Below the pieces are notes generated by a model. The model saw only the letters and a program-made list of their open reading frames with translations, was not told where the DNA came from and did not search any database. Positions 22,309-34,348 of a stretch of DNA of 64,000 nt are shown in pieces. The stretch spans positions 3,286,001 through 3,350,000 of the forward strand of contig JAZHRO010000022.1 in NCBI GenBank assembly GCA_037157565.1, given 5' to 3'. The translations under genes were made by a program, and so were the position numbers. Each line of letters starts with the position of its first letter. The stretch's first letter is position 1. The DNA comes from Thalassia testudinum (Eukaryota > Streptophyta > Magnoliopsida > Alismatales > Hydrocharitaceae).

Positions 22309-24347
22309 ATGGCTGATCAACAACCACCTTCCCTGCCCCCAAACTAGCGGGAGCTGATTCAGAGGCAGTTGGAAGAATTGCAGCAAATGCAGCAATGGTT
22401 CCAACATATGCATGGTCAGGGCGCTCGACCCTTGAAGGATTTTTATAATCCTTCAAACTATGGGGAACATCTCGGCGTCATGATTCCCGCAGGAGACATA
22501 GAAATCAAGCCCCAAGTCTTAAGTTTGATTAATCACTTTCATGGGCTTAGCTCGGAGGACCCATTTCAGCACTTGGAGGATCTGACCACTTTGGTTCAGA
22601 CCACCAGAGCAAGGAATGTGAACAAAGAGCAAATGATCATGAGGCTTTTCCCCCACTCTCTCAGGGATAAGGTCGCACATTGGTACCGGACCATAGGAAG
22701 GCTGATTGAAACTTGGGCTGCTCTTAAGTCGGCTTTCTTGAAGAAATTCTTCCCTATCGGAAGGACCAATGCATTGCAACGGGCGATTACCACTTTCACC
22801 CAGTGGTCGAGGGAACCATTTCATGGTGCCTAGGAGCGATTGCAGGAACTTTTGAGGAAGTGTCCACACCACGAGGTGCTGAAATGGCAACTCGTGCAGA
22901 TTTTCTATCATGGGTTGGTTGAGCAACTCCGTAATCACGTGGACGCTTCCTACAGAAGTAATTTTCTCAACAAGGATGCAAATAGCGTAGATGACCTGTT
23001 TGAGGAAATGAGTGAGAACAAAATTAATCATGCCTCCATAGATGCATTCAACCGGTCCCAATAGCCTAGGTCAAGTGCTAATGAGATCAAGGATTCTCAT
23101 TCATTTGACATGGAATTGATTTGTAATAAACTAGATAAAATGGGCTTGGTTGCTAAGAGAATGGAAGAATGGATGTTTGGGAATTTAGGAAACACTTCTA
23201 TACCTACTCAATCCTAGAATTTGGGATTCCATTCCTCATGAGCTCCCACGAGGCGGGAATTTGTGAACCAACTTGATTTGTCTCAACCTGTGAGCCAGGA
23301 TTTCTCGGAAACTTATGGGTTCCAAACTGGGGCCTTTGATCCCAATTTTTCTGATCCTTCCTTCTCTCCATCCTCGTCCTATGAGGATGCGTATGCAATG
23401 CAGGAGAATGTTAGGTCCAACTTGTATTCCAACACTTATAACTCGGGTTGGAGGAACCACCCTAACTTCTCCTGGAAAAGTCAGGGGCAACAGACTTAAA
23501 TTCGACCTAGCAACTATGCATCTCAAAGACCTATGGGTCAGGGTCATGTATACACCCAGTCACCCCCAAAACTGGTTACTCAACCATCTTGGAATGCCCA
23601 ACAATCTACTGGGTAGGTTGATTTAAACCGGTAGATGATGGAAATGCAAGGGTCCATGCTTTAGCTTATGCAGCAAATGAAGACATCATTGGATAACTTG
23701 CAATCCAGGTTAATTGCTAACACCCGACAACCTGGATCTCTACCATCCCAACCCATACCCAACCCGCGCAATGTGCAAAATCAAGGCAATAGAGCCCAAG
23801 GGTACGAGAATCAAAGGGACCCACACGCACATGCTCAAGTGGTTGAGCAGGGTCCCTCATCTTCTTCTTCTTTTGGTTACATGACTAACCAAGGCCCTCC
23901 AATCTTCACTAACCCACCTCAGGACTCGAACCCGTATGCCTCTGCAAACTCTGTCACCTTGAGAAGTGGAAAGCAAACCCGGGACCCTAAATTATCTACT
24001 AGATGCCAAAACCTTGGGGAGCTTGAGAGAGAAGAGGAGATTAAATAAGACAATAAGGCTCAGGGATTGAAAGATGAAAATACCACCTATATCCCGTTCC
24101 TTGAAGCCCTATTGAAAACCAAGAAGAAGAAAACCCTAGATAACAACGAGGAGCTCATGGATTTATTCAGGAGCGTAGAGATTAATATTCCACTTCTCGA
24201 TGCTATTAAGCACATCTTGGCTTACGCTAAATTTTTGAAAGAACTATGTACCCAAAAGCGTAAGCGGAGATAACCCACTCTAAGGAAGGTGATTCTCTCT
24301 GAGCAGGCAAGTTCTGTGATCCTGCATCGTTTTCCTCAAAAGAATAA
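22309..24347 (+). pseudogene. gag of element B (broken)
   Basis: It starts MADQQPPSLPPN and carries the capsid segments NPSNYGEHLG, INHFHGLSSEDPFQHLEDL and KVAHWYRTIG that mark Athila/Tat gag, followed by a long Gln/Asn/Pro-rich C-terminal linker (23660-24000) and a basic end. In-frame TAG or TAA codons at about 22345, 22831, 23062, 23215, 23497 and 24046 interrupt one otherwise continuous frame; several replace Trp or Gln codons. A one-base deletion near 24355 separates it from protease. No CCHC knuckle is seen, which is normal for this group. Confidence 0.85.
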
Positions 24348-24356
24348 AGATCCAGG

Positions 24357-26375
24357 TGCCCCTTGATCTCATGCATTATTGGGGAATACACTTTTGATAG
24401 GGCACTGTTAGATCTAGGTGCATCTATCAACCTAATCCTGACTTCTCTTTATGAGAGATTTGGGTTAGGTGAACTCAAGCCAATCTCAGTAATGCTACAA
24501 TTAGCAGACCGATCAGTCACTACACCGAGAGGCGTTATTGAGGATGTAATTGTCAAGGTCAAGGATTTCTATTTTCCTGTAGATTTCCTCGTCCTTGACA
24601 TGGATGTACATAATGATTTAAGGAACACGCCCATCATTCTGGGGCATCCGTTCCTAGCTACCGCCAAGGCCAACATAAACTATGAAAGTAGTAGTATGAA
24701 GATCGCCTTTGGGGATAAGAAGTTAACTCTGGATATTTTTAAGGTTGTAAGAGGATTTGAGGATTGTGGATTCACTGAGGAGCTCGAGGATCAGGATCTT
24801 GAGTCTTGTATGACAATCAGTGCACTCGAGGACTCCACTAGCATTAACGAACCCAACCCACAACCCTCCGTGGTAGACCTGCCACACCCTGAAGAGGCTG
24901 TTGATTTTGTTCATTCCCAGCCTCTTCCACTGGATCATCCTAATGAATCTTCATCAGCATCCTCCCTACCTTCTATTCTAAACCCACCCTAGCTGGAATT
25001 AAAACCATTGCCCAAAAACTTGAAATATGAGTTCTTAGGACCTGAAAACACGCTCCCTGTGATTATTAGTGCTAATTTGACTAAGGAGCAAGAATCGAGG
25101 TTAATTAAGGTCCTTAAGAACAACAAGGAGGCAATTGGTTGGGCCATCCACGACCTTAGGGGGATCGAGCCATCTTATTGTAATCAGCATATTTTCATGG
25201 AAGGTGGATCCCGCTCTTGTCGCGAAATGCAAAGGAGACTACACCCGAATATGCGAGAAGTGGCCAAGAAGGAGATAATCAAGTGGCTCGATGCTAGGAT
25301 TATTTATCCAATCTTGGTTATCCCCATTCAGCTTGTACCCAAGAAGGTGGGAATAACTGTTATGACTAACGAGAAAGGGGAAACCTTCACTACTCGTTTA
25401 GCTTCTGCTTAGAGAGTCTGTATTGATTATAGGAAGCTGAACACAGCCACTAAAAAGGATCACTTTCCCTTGCCATTCATCGATCAAATCCTTGAAATGT
25501 TAGCTGGGAAAAAATACTTTTGCTTCCTAGATGGTTATTTGGGATATAACCAAGTCCCTATCAATCCTGAAGACCAGGAAAAGATAACCTCCACATATCC
25601 CTACAGAACCTTTGCATTTCGTAGAATGCCTTTCGAGCTTTGCAACGCACCTGTGACTTTTCAAAGGTGCATGCTGGCCATCTTTTCTGACATGGTGGGA
25701 GATTGTCTTGAGGTATTCATGGATGATTTCTCCATTTTCAGAGATTCTTTTGAGTCTTGCCTAGTTAACTTGGAATTGATCCTCCAGAGATGCATCAAAA
25801 CACGGCTAGTCCTTAGCTGGGAAAAGAGCCACTTTATGACTCAAGAAGGCATTGTCCTGGGTCATGTGGTCTCTAGTCGGGGTATTGAAGTTGATAAAGC
25901 TAAGGAGGATGCTATCTCTAGACTTCCTCCACCCACATCTGTAAAATAGATCCACTCTTTCCTTGGGCATGTGGGTTTTTACAGAAGATTCATTAAGGAT
26001 TTCTCGAAGGTTGCTCGGCCCTTGAGTAACCTTCTTTCCAAAGACACACCGTTCAAGTTTGATGAATCATGCCGTAAGGCATTTGGTTTATTAAAAACGG
26101 TAGTCACCTGTGCCACGGTGTTGCAACCATTGGTCTGGACAACCCCATTTGAGATTATGGCTGACGCATCTGATTATGTCGTCGGGGTTATCTTGGGTCA
26201 GAAGATTGAGAAAAAGCCCTCTGTGATTTACTATGCTAGCAAGATTCTAGACGAAGCCCAAAGGAACTACACCATTACTGAAAAAGAATTGCTAGCTGTA
26301 GTTTTCACTTTAGAAAAATTCAGGGCTTATCTGTTAGGTTCTCGTGTCATACCTATACCGACCACTCGACCTTGA
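24357..26375 (+). pseudogene. pol of element B: protease, reverse transcriptase, RNase H (broken)
   Basis: Protease has the Athila/Tat form LLDLGASINL near 24405. RT has YRKLNTATKKDHFPLPF, FCFLDGYLGYNQ, MPFELCNAPVTF and FMDD near 25720. RNase H follows with ADASDYVVGVILGQ and ITEKELLAVVF. Stops at about 24990, 25410 and 25947 (all TAG) interrupt one frame. A frameshift at about 26345 ends RNase H before its last block. The Ala-to-Val change in CNAPVTF is a further sign of decay. Confidence 0.9.
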
Positions 26376-27877
26376 AACATCTCTTGGCCAAAAAGGATGC
26401 CAAACCCTGCTTATTCACTGAATTCTACTACTTCAAGAATTCAATCTTGAAATCAGGGATAAAGTCGGGGCACAAAATGTAGTGGCGGATCACTTCTCAG
26501 GAATCCTAATTGATTCTCCTCATCCGAATGTCCCGATCTCTGATACTTTTCTGGATGAAACTATTCTTATAGTCTCGTGTATCCGAATCCCCTGGTTTGC
26601 AGATATTGTCAATTAGTTGGCCATTGGTCAAATACCCCAGGATTGGACCAAACAACAATGGGAAAGACTTGTGTCTGAGGCCAAATATTATTTTTGGGAC
26701 GATCCTGAGCTGTGCCACATCAGAGCAGACCAGATTATTCGTCGATGCATCCTGGAAATCGGGTTCCATAGCATACTTGAGTTCTGACACATCTGCGTGT
26801 GGTGGACACTTTTCTGGGAAAAAGACAGCAGCAAAAATCTTACAATCCGGATTCTATTGACCGTCATTATTTAAGGATGCCCAGGAATTCTCAAAGTCAT
26901 GCACCTGATGCCAGACACTCGGGAACATGGCTAAGAGAGATATGATGCCCCTAAAACCAATTCTTTCCATCAAAATTTTTGACATTTGGGGCATCGACTT
27001 TATGGGACCCTTCCTTCCTTCATTTGGACACCAGTATATTCTCATCGCTGTTGATTACATGTCCAAATGGATTGGGGCAATTCCCACCCAGACCAATGAC
27101 CACAAGGTGGCCATTGATTTTGTGATGAAAAATATCTTCAGTCAGTTCAGGGTTCCTTGGGCAATTATCAGTGATGGTGTCACACATTTCACTCATGCTC
27201 AGTTTTGGAATTTACTGGGGAAATACAGGGTGAATCATCTGATTTCCACACCTTACCACTCTCAAACGAACAGACAGGTCAAGGTCTCCAATTGGGAGAT
27301 CAAAAACATTTTGCAGAAAACTGTTAGGCATGATAGGAAGGATTGGATCCAAAAGCTAGATGATGCTCTTTGGGCCTACCGTACGGCGTACAAAATTCCT
27401 ATCGATATGTCTACGTTCCATCTGGTGTTTGGTAAGGCATGTCACTTACCCATAGAACTTGAATACCGGGCATTTTGGGCCATCAGGAAGTGTAATTTTG
27501 ACCTAGAGTTGGCCGAGAAAACCAGGAAAGTCCAACTGTCTTAGTTGGAGGAGCTTCGAAATGATGCTTATGAAAATGCCAGAATCTATAAGGCAAGGAC
27601 CAAAGCTCTCCATGACCAGATGATTTCACGTAAAAGCTTTGAGCCGAACCAGAAGGTCTAGCTTTTTTATTCTCAATTGAAGCTTTTCCCTGGCAAACTT
27701 AGGTCTAAATGGGACGACCCGTTCGTTATTGAGTGGATTTTCCCTAATGGGGCCATCGAAATCTTTGACCCAAAGATGGGTAATATCTTTAAGGTCAACG
27801 GACAGCGTCTCAAACCCTTTGTTGACCATGTGCTCCCTGAACCCATCTCAGATAAGGTTACTCTTACCTTGCCTTAA
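26376..27877 (+). pseudogene. pol of element B: integrase (broken)
   Basis: The zinc-finger region (YYFWDDPELCHIRADQIIRR, 26680-26760) is in two frames with stops. The core is in one frame from 26927: IWGIDFMGPF (first Asp), AIISDGVTHF (second Asp) and then QVKVSNWEIK. The expected third catalytic residue, Glu, is Lys here (a single G-to-A change). The C-terminal part (FPGKLRSKWDDPFVIEWIFPNGAIEI) ends at the stop 27875-27877. TAG codons at 27542 and 27660 add to the damage. Confidence 0.88.
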
Positions 27878-27902
27878 CCACTGCGGGCTGACCATCGCCC
27901 AG

Positions 27903-30581
27903 TGAAACGCTGGCTTCGAGAGATAACCGGGTTTTATTGTTATAGCGTTGTAGTATAGCCAGTTATTGCCATCATTTCAAATATATAAATTTTTTACTCG
28001 GAAAATAAAAGAGTTCCCGAGGTCGAACTCAGGGAGCAAGTTATATTCTAGAGATATACATGTTCTATTACAAAAATAAAGAAAGAGAGAGAGAGAGGGG
28101 GAGAGAGATGAAAGTTTGAGTTCTTCTTCTTTTCTTCTCTTTGTCTCTCTCTCTTTTTAGCTTTTGTTCTTCCTGTTCTTCCTCTGTGTTTATCTCCTTG
28201 TGGTCCTCTTCTTCTTCTGTTGTTCTTCCTTGTTCTTTTGTTCTTCAGATCTCCTTCTTTCTTCTTTTCTTTTTCCTGTCAGGACGTCGTCTCTCCTTCT
28301 TTCTTCTTTTCCCTTCAGGACGTCGTCTGATTTTCCAATCAGACGACTTAAATCGCTTGTTGCTACAGTGTCTCCCTTAGCTTTCTTCTTCTTCCGCGGT
28401 CCTTCTTCTTCACCTGTGCCTGCACACTTCAGAGTTTACGTCAGAGGGAAAAACCTACTCTACCCTCTCCCCCCCGTCTCTCTCTCACAGAATCCGCTCA
28501 TAGGATAGCTCTCCCAGAGCTGCCGGGTAGCCGGGTACGGGTCGCGCCCGGGTCCAGGCCCACCGGCGTGCGTGGTGGGCGAGGAGTGTAGGTCAGTCTA
28601 AGTCAGGTCGGGTCAGGTCCGCGGGGCGTGAGCGCGGACGAGACCGGGTAACCGGGCGGGTGAAGGGGACCTCACCCCGTGTGCTGAGGCAGTAAGCCTC
28701 CAGCACTTTTTCGCTTTATACCGCTGCGCCTCTTCAGAGTTTTCCGAGGTGGGACTAAATGTCCCACCCTAATTGAGCGCCCGCAGCGGAGAAAGCAGCG
28801 GGCGATCGTGGCTTCACGCGAGGCCTTCGCCCCAGCTGCGAGCCTGATGCTTTGTCGAAATGCCTCGCAAGGCCTGGGAGTCGAATCTGGGCGTGGCGCG
28901 CCTGCAGCTGCAGGCGGAAGCAGCTCCTTCTGCACGGCAATGGCGGCGGAGGTCGGGTGACCTGTTCACAGCAAAACGGCCTCTCGGCCTAATCAGAAGG
29001 TGCCGGGAGCTTCGCCAGAGTGCGACGAAGCTCGTGTGGGTGGTGGCGAGGCGTGGGGCGGCGTGCAAGGGCTGCCCTAAGTCGGACTGTGGGTCGGAAG
29101 ATGGGTTTGTTCGGTGGGGTTGCAGAGGGTGATGTGGGGGAAGTGGAAGGGCGGGGGTTGATCAGGGTGAGGAGGCGGAGGTTCTGCGGTGGTCGGCGAG
29201 CCGTGTGGGTTGCTGGGGTGATGGGAGCGGCTCGCCGGAGGATGGCCGGAGACGAAGGGGGTGACGGTGGACAGGAGCGGTCGAGGGTTTAATCAAATAA
29301 AAGACAGTGAGGAAAAGAAAGAGGGGGAGATGGGGAGGAGTTCTGACCTAGCTACGGAGACGAAAGGGGCCGGAGCAGGGCGACAGTCGTATCGACTGTC
29401 GCCGGAGAAGAAGATGCCCGGGGGAAGGGGCGGCGGCGAGCAGAGAGCCGGAGAGGCGCCAGCTGGGTGCGGCGTGGCGCGGGAAGAGCAGGGGAAGAAG
29501 TCTCTGCTGCTGGTATTGCGGCAGAGCGAAGAGGAGGAGGAGGAGGAACCGCCGGAGCTGGTGGGCGTCTGCCGGAGTGAGAGGAGAGGAAAGTTGGGGG
29601 TTTTCTCCGTCAGATCCGAGCTGGGAAGAACGGTGGAGCGACGGGGGTATTTATAGGGACCGAATCAGGGAGGAAGGCGGAGGGAGACGACGTGTCTCCC
29701 TCGTCGGAGGACGCCGGAGATGGAAACCCATACCGTCCATGCGTTCGCACGGCCGGTATGGTGGGTTACAGCGACCAGGGGGGTGTCCCTGCGACGGCTG
29801 ACGACGCAGGGCACCCCCGGTTTACTTGCCAGGCTCTCCCCCTCACCCTGCGCGGCGCCATGCTCCGCGCAAGGTCGCCGGAGCATGGTGCTGGCAGGTT
29901 TTGCAGGGGGGACCTGAACGCAAAGAACGAAGGAGAGTTAGGGGCCAAAATGCAAGGGTTCAAAAGTTGAGGGCCAAAAAGTAAATATATGAGGACCAAA
30001 GTGTAAAGTTGGTCAAGAAGGTTTCTTCTTAGGCTCAAGTTTTTATACATGACTAATTAGGACCTAAGGAATCTGATGGTGAATTTTATTTCTAGATTAA
30101 ACCTTGTTTGACTAGTCAATTTACGCAAAAACCCAAATTAAGTTATTAATTGGGTATGGTTCTCAATGTAGGTCAAGATGGGTTCCTAAGGTCAAATTGA
30201 AGGTTCTAAACCCTAGAGATTATTTTTATATGAATTTTAGAGGGTTTATTCCATTTTTTCTTTGCCTTGAACCTCATGAATTGAAGTGGGTTTGTTTTAG
30301 GGTTACAGATTATCATTTAGTTCCTTGGAATTGCTGTAGCCCTTGCTAGATCATCTCATCCCACTTTTATTCTTATTAAGTTGCTTTGACCTATGTTTGG
30401 GCCCTGAATTACCCTGTATGCAGATTATACTGGTAAAATTGCATTTTTACCCCTTATGACTTGTTTTCTCCTTAAACTCAGAATTCTCTGAGTTAAGCCT
30501 TTCCTTGAGTTATGTAGGAGCTTTTATCCTTTGTATTAGGTCAAAATGAGCTAGTTATGGCTCATGATGAGGTTCTCATCA
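27903..30581 (-). mobile_element. Alpha-family solo LTR copy I, nested in element B
   Basis: On the minus strand it starts TGATGAGAACCTCATCATG at 30581 and ends CCAGCGTTTCA at 27903. The TSD cccag is perfect (27898-27902 and 30582-30586). Length is 2679 bases. It holds the alpha marks: GGGACCTCACCCC (the conserved box reversed) near 28668, a TATA region near 29650, and a perfect 11-bp hairpin near 28323-28348. Removing it rejoins B's post-pol sequence. Confidence 0.92.
28323..28348 (-). repeat. Hairpin in alpha copy I
   Basis: GTCGTCTGATT and AATCAGACGAC form a perfect 11-bp stem with loop TTCC. It corresponds to the GACGTCTGAT hairpin of alpha copy C (36750-36775) with a different but still paired base at the stem's end. 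Confidence 0.8.
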
Positions 30582-31954
30582 CCCAGCTGAAGGCACTAAA
30601 CTTAGCACATGTAAAGATTGTTTCAAGCTCACCAGAGTCTCACGGAAACCAGGTGCTATTCTTCCACTTCTACTATCTTGCATGCTTTCATTTTTAACAA
30701 TAAGGACATTGCAATAGATAAGCATGGGGGGTGGAAATATCTTATAATCTTTTTGTCAGCTGTAATAGTAATTTCCTATTTTTTTGATTCTATTAAAAGA
30801 AAAAAAAATAGAATTAGGAGATGAGAACTTAGGTATTAGGAGTTGCAAACTTTAGGAATTGATACTTTGAGACCTGAATACTTAGACTCTTCAGGTCTTC
30901 GGGCTTAATTAGCTCGAGTGTTCACTCGAATGTGGACTTAGTTGCGAGTCCTTGCCAATTAAAATTCATTTTAATTTGGTAAATAAATTGGGATGATAAG
31001 TATGCGACTTATTAACCCACCCTCTAATTTGGGGGGACTTTAAGCTTAAGCATCTACACATTTTTTTACACTGACTCACTTTTCAGGGTTTCTTCGGAAA
31101 TTAGGTAGCTAATGAACTATCTAGGGTGGTATGGTTGGCAAGTTGTCGATGGTAACAGCTCATCGGCCGGTTGTCTTGAGCCCAGCCATAAGACCATTTT
31201 CGTCGTACTGCCTTTAGGTAAATCTTAGATCAGGAAAGTCACCTACTTAATAAAAAAGAAAAAGAAAAAGAAAAAGAAAAAAATATAGAAAAAAAAAGAG
31301 AAAGAAAAAAGAAGAAAAAAAAAAAACCATACTTCACCGCACGAGTATGGCTGGCAAGTTGTCGTGGGTAATGGCCCATTAGCTGATTGTCCAGAGCCCA
31401 ACCCACAAAAATGCACAATAATTCTCAAAACACTTAGGGAAGAAGCAGGGAAGTAGAATAAATCGAGGAGATATACAATGGGTTTGCCCTTGTGTTAACC
31501 CCATAAATAAAAGTAGGGAGAAAGCTACCAATCGAAAAGATAAACCTTTAGGCAAGGTTACCTAGGGTCGTAGAAACCCAAAGTCCGTTTCAATGGCTGC
31601 CTAGTGAGTCTTTCACTATTTTCACAAGATGTTTAGCACTTAGAGTCCTTTTCGAGTCTTAGGCGGGTCGGGTAGACGTAAAAAGTTATCCCGGAACTCT
31701 CAAGCTCCAAAAGTACAAAAAAAATTAGAAAAGTAGAAAAATAAGAAAAAATTTTTGTATCTTCTCTTCTTAAATAAGGTGAGGCTTGGACGACCTGCAT
31801 CTTGGTAAACACCTGGGCATTGTTGAGTCTTCATAACTAGGTCTTGGGTTGAAAGTTCCTAAAACAACCAACAAATTATGCCTAAGAGATCGAATCCTAA
31901 TTCTACTTTTATAAATAGCATTTAGGCTAATTTTGCTAGGGACTAGCAAAAAGT
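30582..31954 (+). other. Post-pol non-coding region of element B
   Basis: It begins CTGAAGGCACTAAACTTAGC, which corresponds to the end of element C's ORF region (39837-39858). It then has a GGACATTGCAATAGATAAGC phrase and an internal polypurine run GCATGGGGGGTG (30722-30733), both shared with C (40091-40120). A 60-bp direct repeat lies at 31129-31190 and 31345-31406, around an A-rich tract. No env-like ORF is visible. Confidence 0.7.
31129..31406 (+). repeat. Diverged 60-bp direct repeat pair around an A-rich tract
   Basis: Both copies start GTATGG(T/C)TGGCAAGTTGTCG and end in a GAGCCCA phrase. The first is at 31129-31190 and the second at 31345-31406. Between them lies an AAAAG-rich purine tract (31250-31326). 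Confidence 0.75.
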
Positions 31955-31967
31955 AAGCATGGGGGTA
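31955..31967 (+). other. Polypurine tract of element B
   Basis: AAGCATGGGGGTA ends directly at the 3' LTR start (31968). Element C has the same tract (GGCATGGGGGTA, 41387-41398) before its 3' LTR. Confidence 0.85.
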
Positions 31968-33788
31968 TGATAAACACACATGAATTCACAATAAAATGCT
32001 TATTTTTGATAGCTCCTAGGTTTAGCATTGCATATCATATTATAAATACTGCATAACATCCATTGCATGGCATTTAGGATAGTTGTATATTATGTACATT
32101 AATTCCATCATTTTACATGGCCATAAGGCAATGAGACATCTTTACGGACTTCGGATGAAGAATCTGACCATACAGATGAATTCAGAGCGACGATCACAGT
32201 CCATCAACGTGAGAATCACTCTGATCAGAGCTCTGTAGCACCCTCCGCAATAAGATGGACGGCCTAGATGGCGCCATCCAGGCAGCCCCACCTGAGCCAA
32301 GGCATCTCCAAGCCCACCGCAAAATCAAATCCCAACCGTTGGATCTCAATCCAACGGCTAAGATGTGCACTCCACGACTGAAGAAGCATCTCTTCTCACC
32401 CTCAGGCATATTAAGCAAGGAGTCATCTCGACCGTTGGATCTTCGTCCAACAGTCGTGGGCGCGGAAGCTTAATTCATAAGCAAAACACATAATGATCCT
32501 CAGCACAGTGGTTTGCGCCTCAGCTCACAATGCGTGGCCATTCGTTCGAAGCCCTGCGTGAGGATTTTATCCACTGTAGTGCATGCGGAAGGGAAATTAA
32601 GCCGTCGATGGAAGATCAGGCAACGAAGGAAGCAGCTACGTGGACGCACAGTTGAGAGTGGATGTTGCACGTGGTCGCCGACGCACCTCGAGAACGCACC
32701 ATCTGACCTGCGTAGTTAAGATGTCTGAACGCAGCATCCAGCGGTTGATGGCGAGGTGCACGATTCAAATTGTGCGAAGTGGCGTGATCTTCTCTCGGTC
32801 GTGCGATACTTCATCAAACGGTCAGGATTCATCTGAGCCTACGTGCGCGATGACAGCTGCGAGCATGAGCGGTGGGTGCGGGATTTATAACGACAGTAGA
32901 GCGGGCCTTTAGTGACAATTGCAACTGTCACTAAATGGCCTGCACAGTGCGTGCACCAGCCTAGGCAATGAAGAGGCATGAATCTTTTGGCGACAGCTTG
33001 AGCGGCCTTTAGTAACGCTTGTAGCTGTCGCTGAATGCCTATGCGTAGGATTCTCCTCTTCTCATCCACTATATAAAGGCCTACACACCCCACTTGCCAA
33101 ACCATCCCTTCCTTTCTTCCTCTCACCACCTCCAAGGCTCTAGAGAGAGCTTGTCCCAAGCCCAGGATGCTCCTCTAGAGTAGAAAATCAAATAGTTTTC
33201 CCACCTCTCCTCCCCATTTGTGGAGCATCCTGTGGCCATCCACTCACCGCCCTCCGAGAAGAAGATCCTCGTCGCGATGCCGTCCTACTCCATCCTCCGC
33301 CCTCCGGCTCCTTCCCCCTTCGTCCTGCTCCTCACCACTTCCTCCAGGCGATGTCAAAGCGAGTCATCCTCCAAGAGACCGTCGAGGGAGATTTCTCTCA
33401 CCTCTTTCTATCTTTTTACGCTTTCGTAGTGTATATTTTCCACTTTCGTAGTTGTAACAAACAATTCTTGATAAATAGATGATTGTTTCTCTTTCTCTCT
33501 CTCCCTATCTCTCTTATATTTTTGCAAGTAGATTAGCTAGATAAGCAATTGTCTATCTGATCTCTTGCTCTATTAAAATACCAAAAAAATTAGAAAAGAT
33601 AAAAATGACCAAAAAGAAATAAAAGCAAAATGTAGATTTCATAAAATCAAACGTCCGCCTCCTCGTGTTCGACCTGGGACTCACTTTTCAAGTTTTGGTT
33701 ATAAATTTTATTTGATAGATGTGTTTTGTGAGCTACGACGACGAGTCCTCCAAACCTCGATTTTAATACGCGAAGCGTGCCAGGATCA
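31968..33788 (+). repeat. 3' LTR of element B
   Basis: The 1821-bp partner of 19185-20956. It is longer because the 5' copy lacks about 32 bases near 32260-32295 and some CT repeats near 33490. Both hairpins with CCGTTGGAT/ATCCAACGG are kept (32337-32358), with some decay in the second (32432-32452). Confidence 0.92.
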
Positions 33789-33793
33789 ATGAC

Positions 33794-34158
33794 TGATGTG
33801 GATTAGTGGTTTAAGATACTGTTGAAATATTTGGCTTATTTGAGAATTGTGATATGTGCTTAATTGTGGGATTTAAGTGGTGATTTAAATTACCATTCTT
33901 TTTAGAGTTCCTGATTTCTTTTTATCCCAATAACTTGTGCTACAATTGAATACATTTTTTAGTATACTTTTTATTCATTGAACATCTTAGTATTATGCTC
34001 AGTATTTCTATATTGCGATTAGTGCGTGAATTCCATATTTGCTCCCTGCGAATGACCTCGAACTCAATTCCTATTTTTGAGTTTATAAATTTTAAGTGTT
34101 GTGATTTTCATCCTATACTACGATGTGCATTTCTAAAAGACGATACTCATGATAAACA
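33794..34158 (+). mobile_element. Copy F LTR, piece 3 (3' end)
   Basis: It continues F after element B. It carries the AATTCCATATTTGCTCCCTG phrase near 34030 and the TATACTACGATG box near 34121, shared with G and C. It ends ATGATAAACA at 34158, followed by TSD gtccc. Confidence 0.85.
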
Positions 34159-34163
34159 GTCCC

Positions 34164-34348
34164 CAAAGATCAGGCGAGCATGAGAGATTTTGGGGATATT
34201 TTTCCCCCAAATTTTGAGCAAATCAAGCCCCCTTCTGAGCTTTAGAGCTCGATCCTGAGCACGATAAAAGAACCCCTAACTCCTGACCATTCTCCTTAGC
34301 GAGGTTTTAGGCTAGAAACTACTCTTCTCCTTCTCCGGTGATGGGGGC
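34164..34348 (+). mobile_element. Copy E LTR, piece 2
   Basis: A 185-bp segment that matches F at about 4505-4690 (GCTTGAGAATTTTGGGGA versus GCATGAGAGATTTTGGGGA) and so continues E after F's insertion. It is interrupted at 34348 by element C. Confidence 0.75.

Larger units (their letters stand above)
19185..33788 (+). mobile_element. Element B: Ty3/gypsy, Athila type
   Basis: LTRs of 1.77 and 1.82 kb start TGATAAACACACATG and end GATCA. A tRNA-Asp-like primer site follows the 5' LTR and a GCATGGGGGTA polypurine tract precedes the 3' LTR. Flanks are gtgac (19180-19184) and atgac (33789-33793), a TSD with one transition. The polyprotein has Athila-type landmarks (protease DLGAS, RT FCFLDGYLGYNQ and FMDD). 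It is inserted in LTR F and carries a minus-strand alpha solo LTR in its post-pol region. Confidence 0.92.
3662..34158 (+). mobile_element. Alpha-family solo LTR copy F (whole span, holds elements A and B)
   Basis: F begins TGATGGTAACATC at 3662 and ends ATGATAAACA at 34158. A perfect 5-bp TSD gtccc flanks it (3657-3661 and 34159-34163). Its own sequence is 3662-5618, 18871-19184 and 33794-34158, about 2.64 kb. There is no internal region, so it is a solo LTR formed before elements A and B landed in it. It carries a TATA-like TATATAAA near 4603 and the conserved GGGGTGAGGTCCC box near 5570. Confidence 0.88.

Noticed and set aside
27933..27942. TGTTATAGCG as the end of alpha LTR I
   Set aside because: With this boundary no target duplication is found. 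Moving the end to 27903 gives a perfect cccag TSD and the family's normal tail length.
28141..28508. Ser/Leu/Phe-rich ORFs on the plus strand
   Set aside because: They lie within the CT-rich part of minus-strand solo LTR I and have no motif.
30587..31950. An env-like gene after pol in Athila-type element B
   Set aside because: No ORF over about 70 codons and no signal peptide or transmembrane pattern is visible; the region is AT-rich and repeat-bearing.
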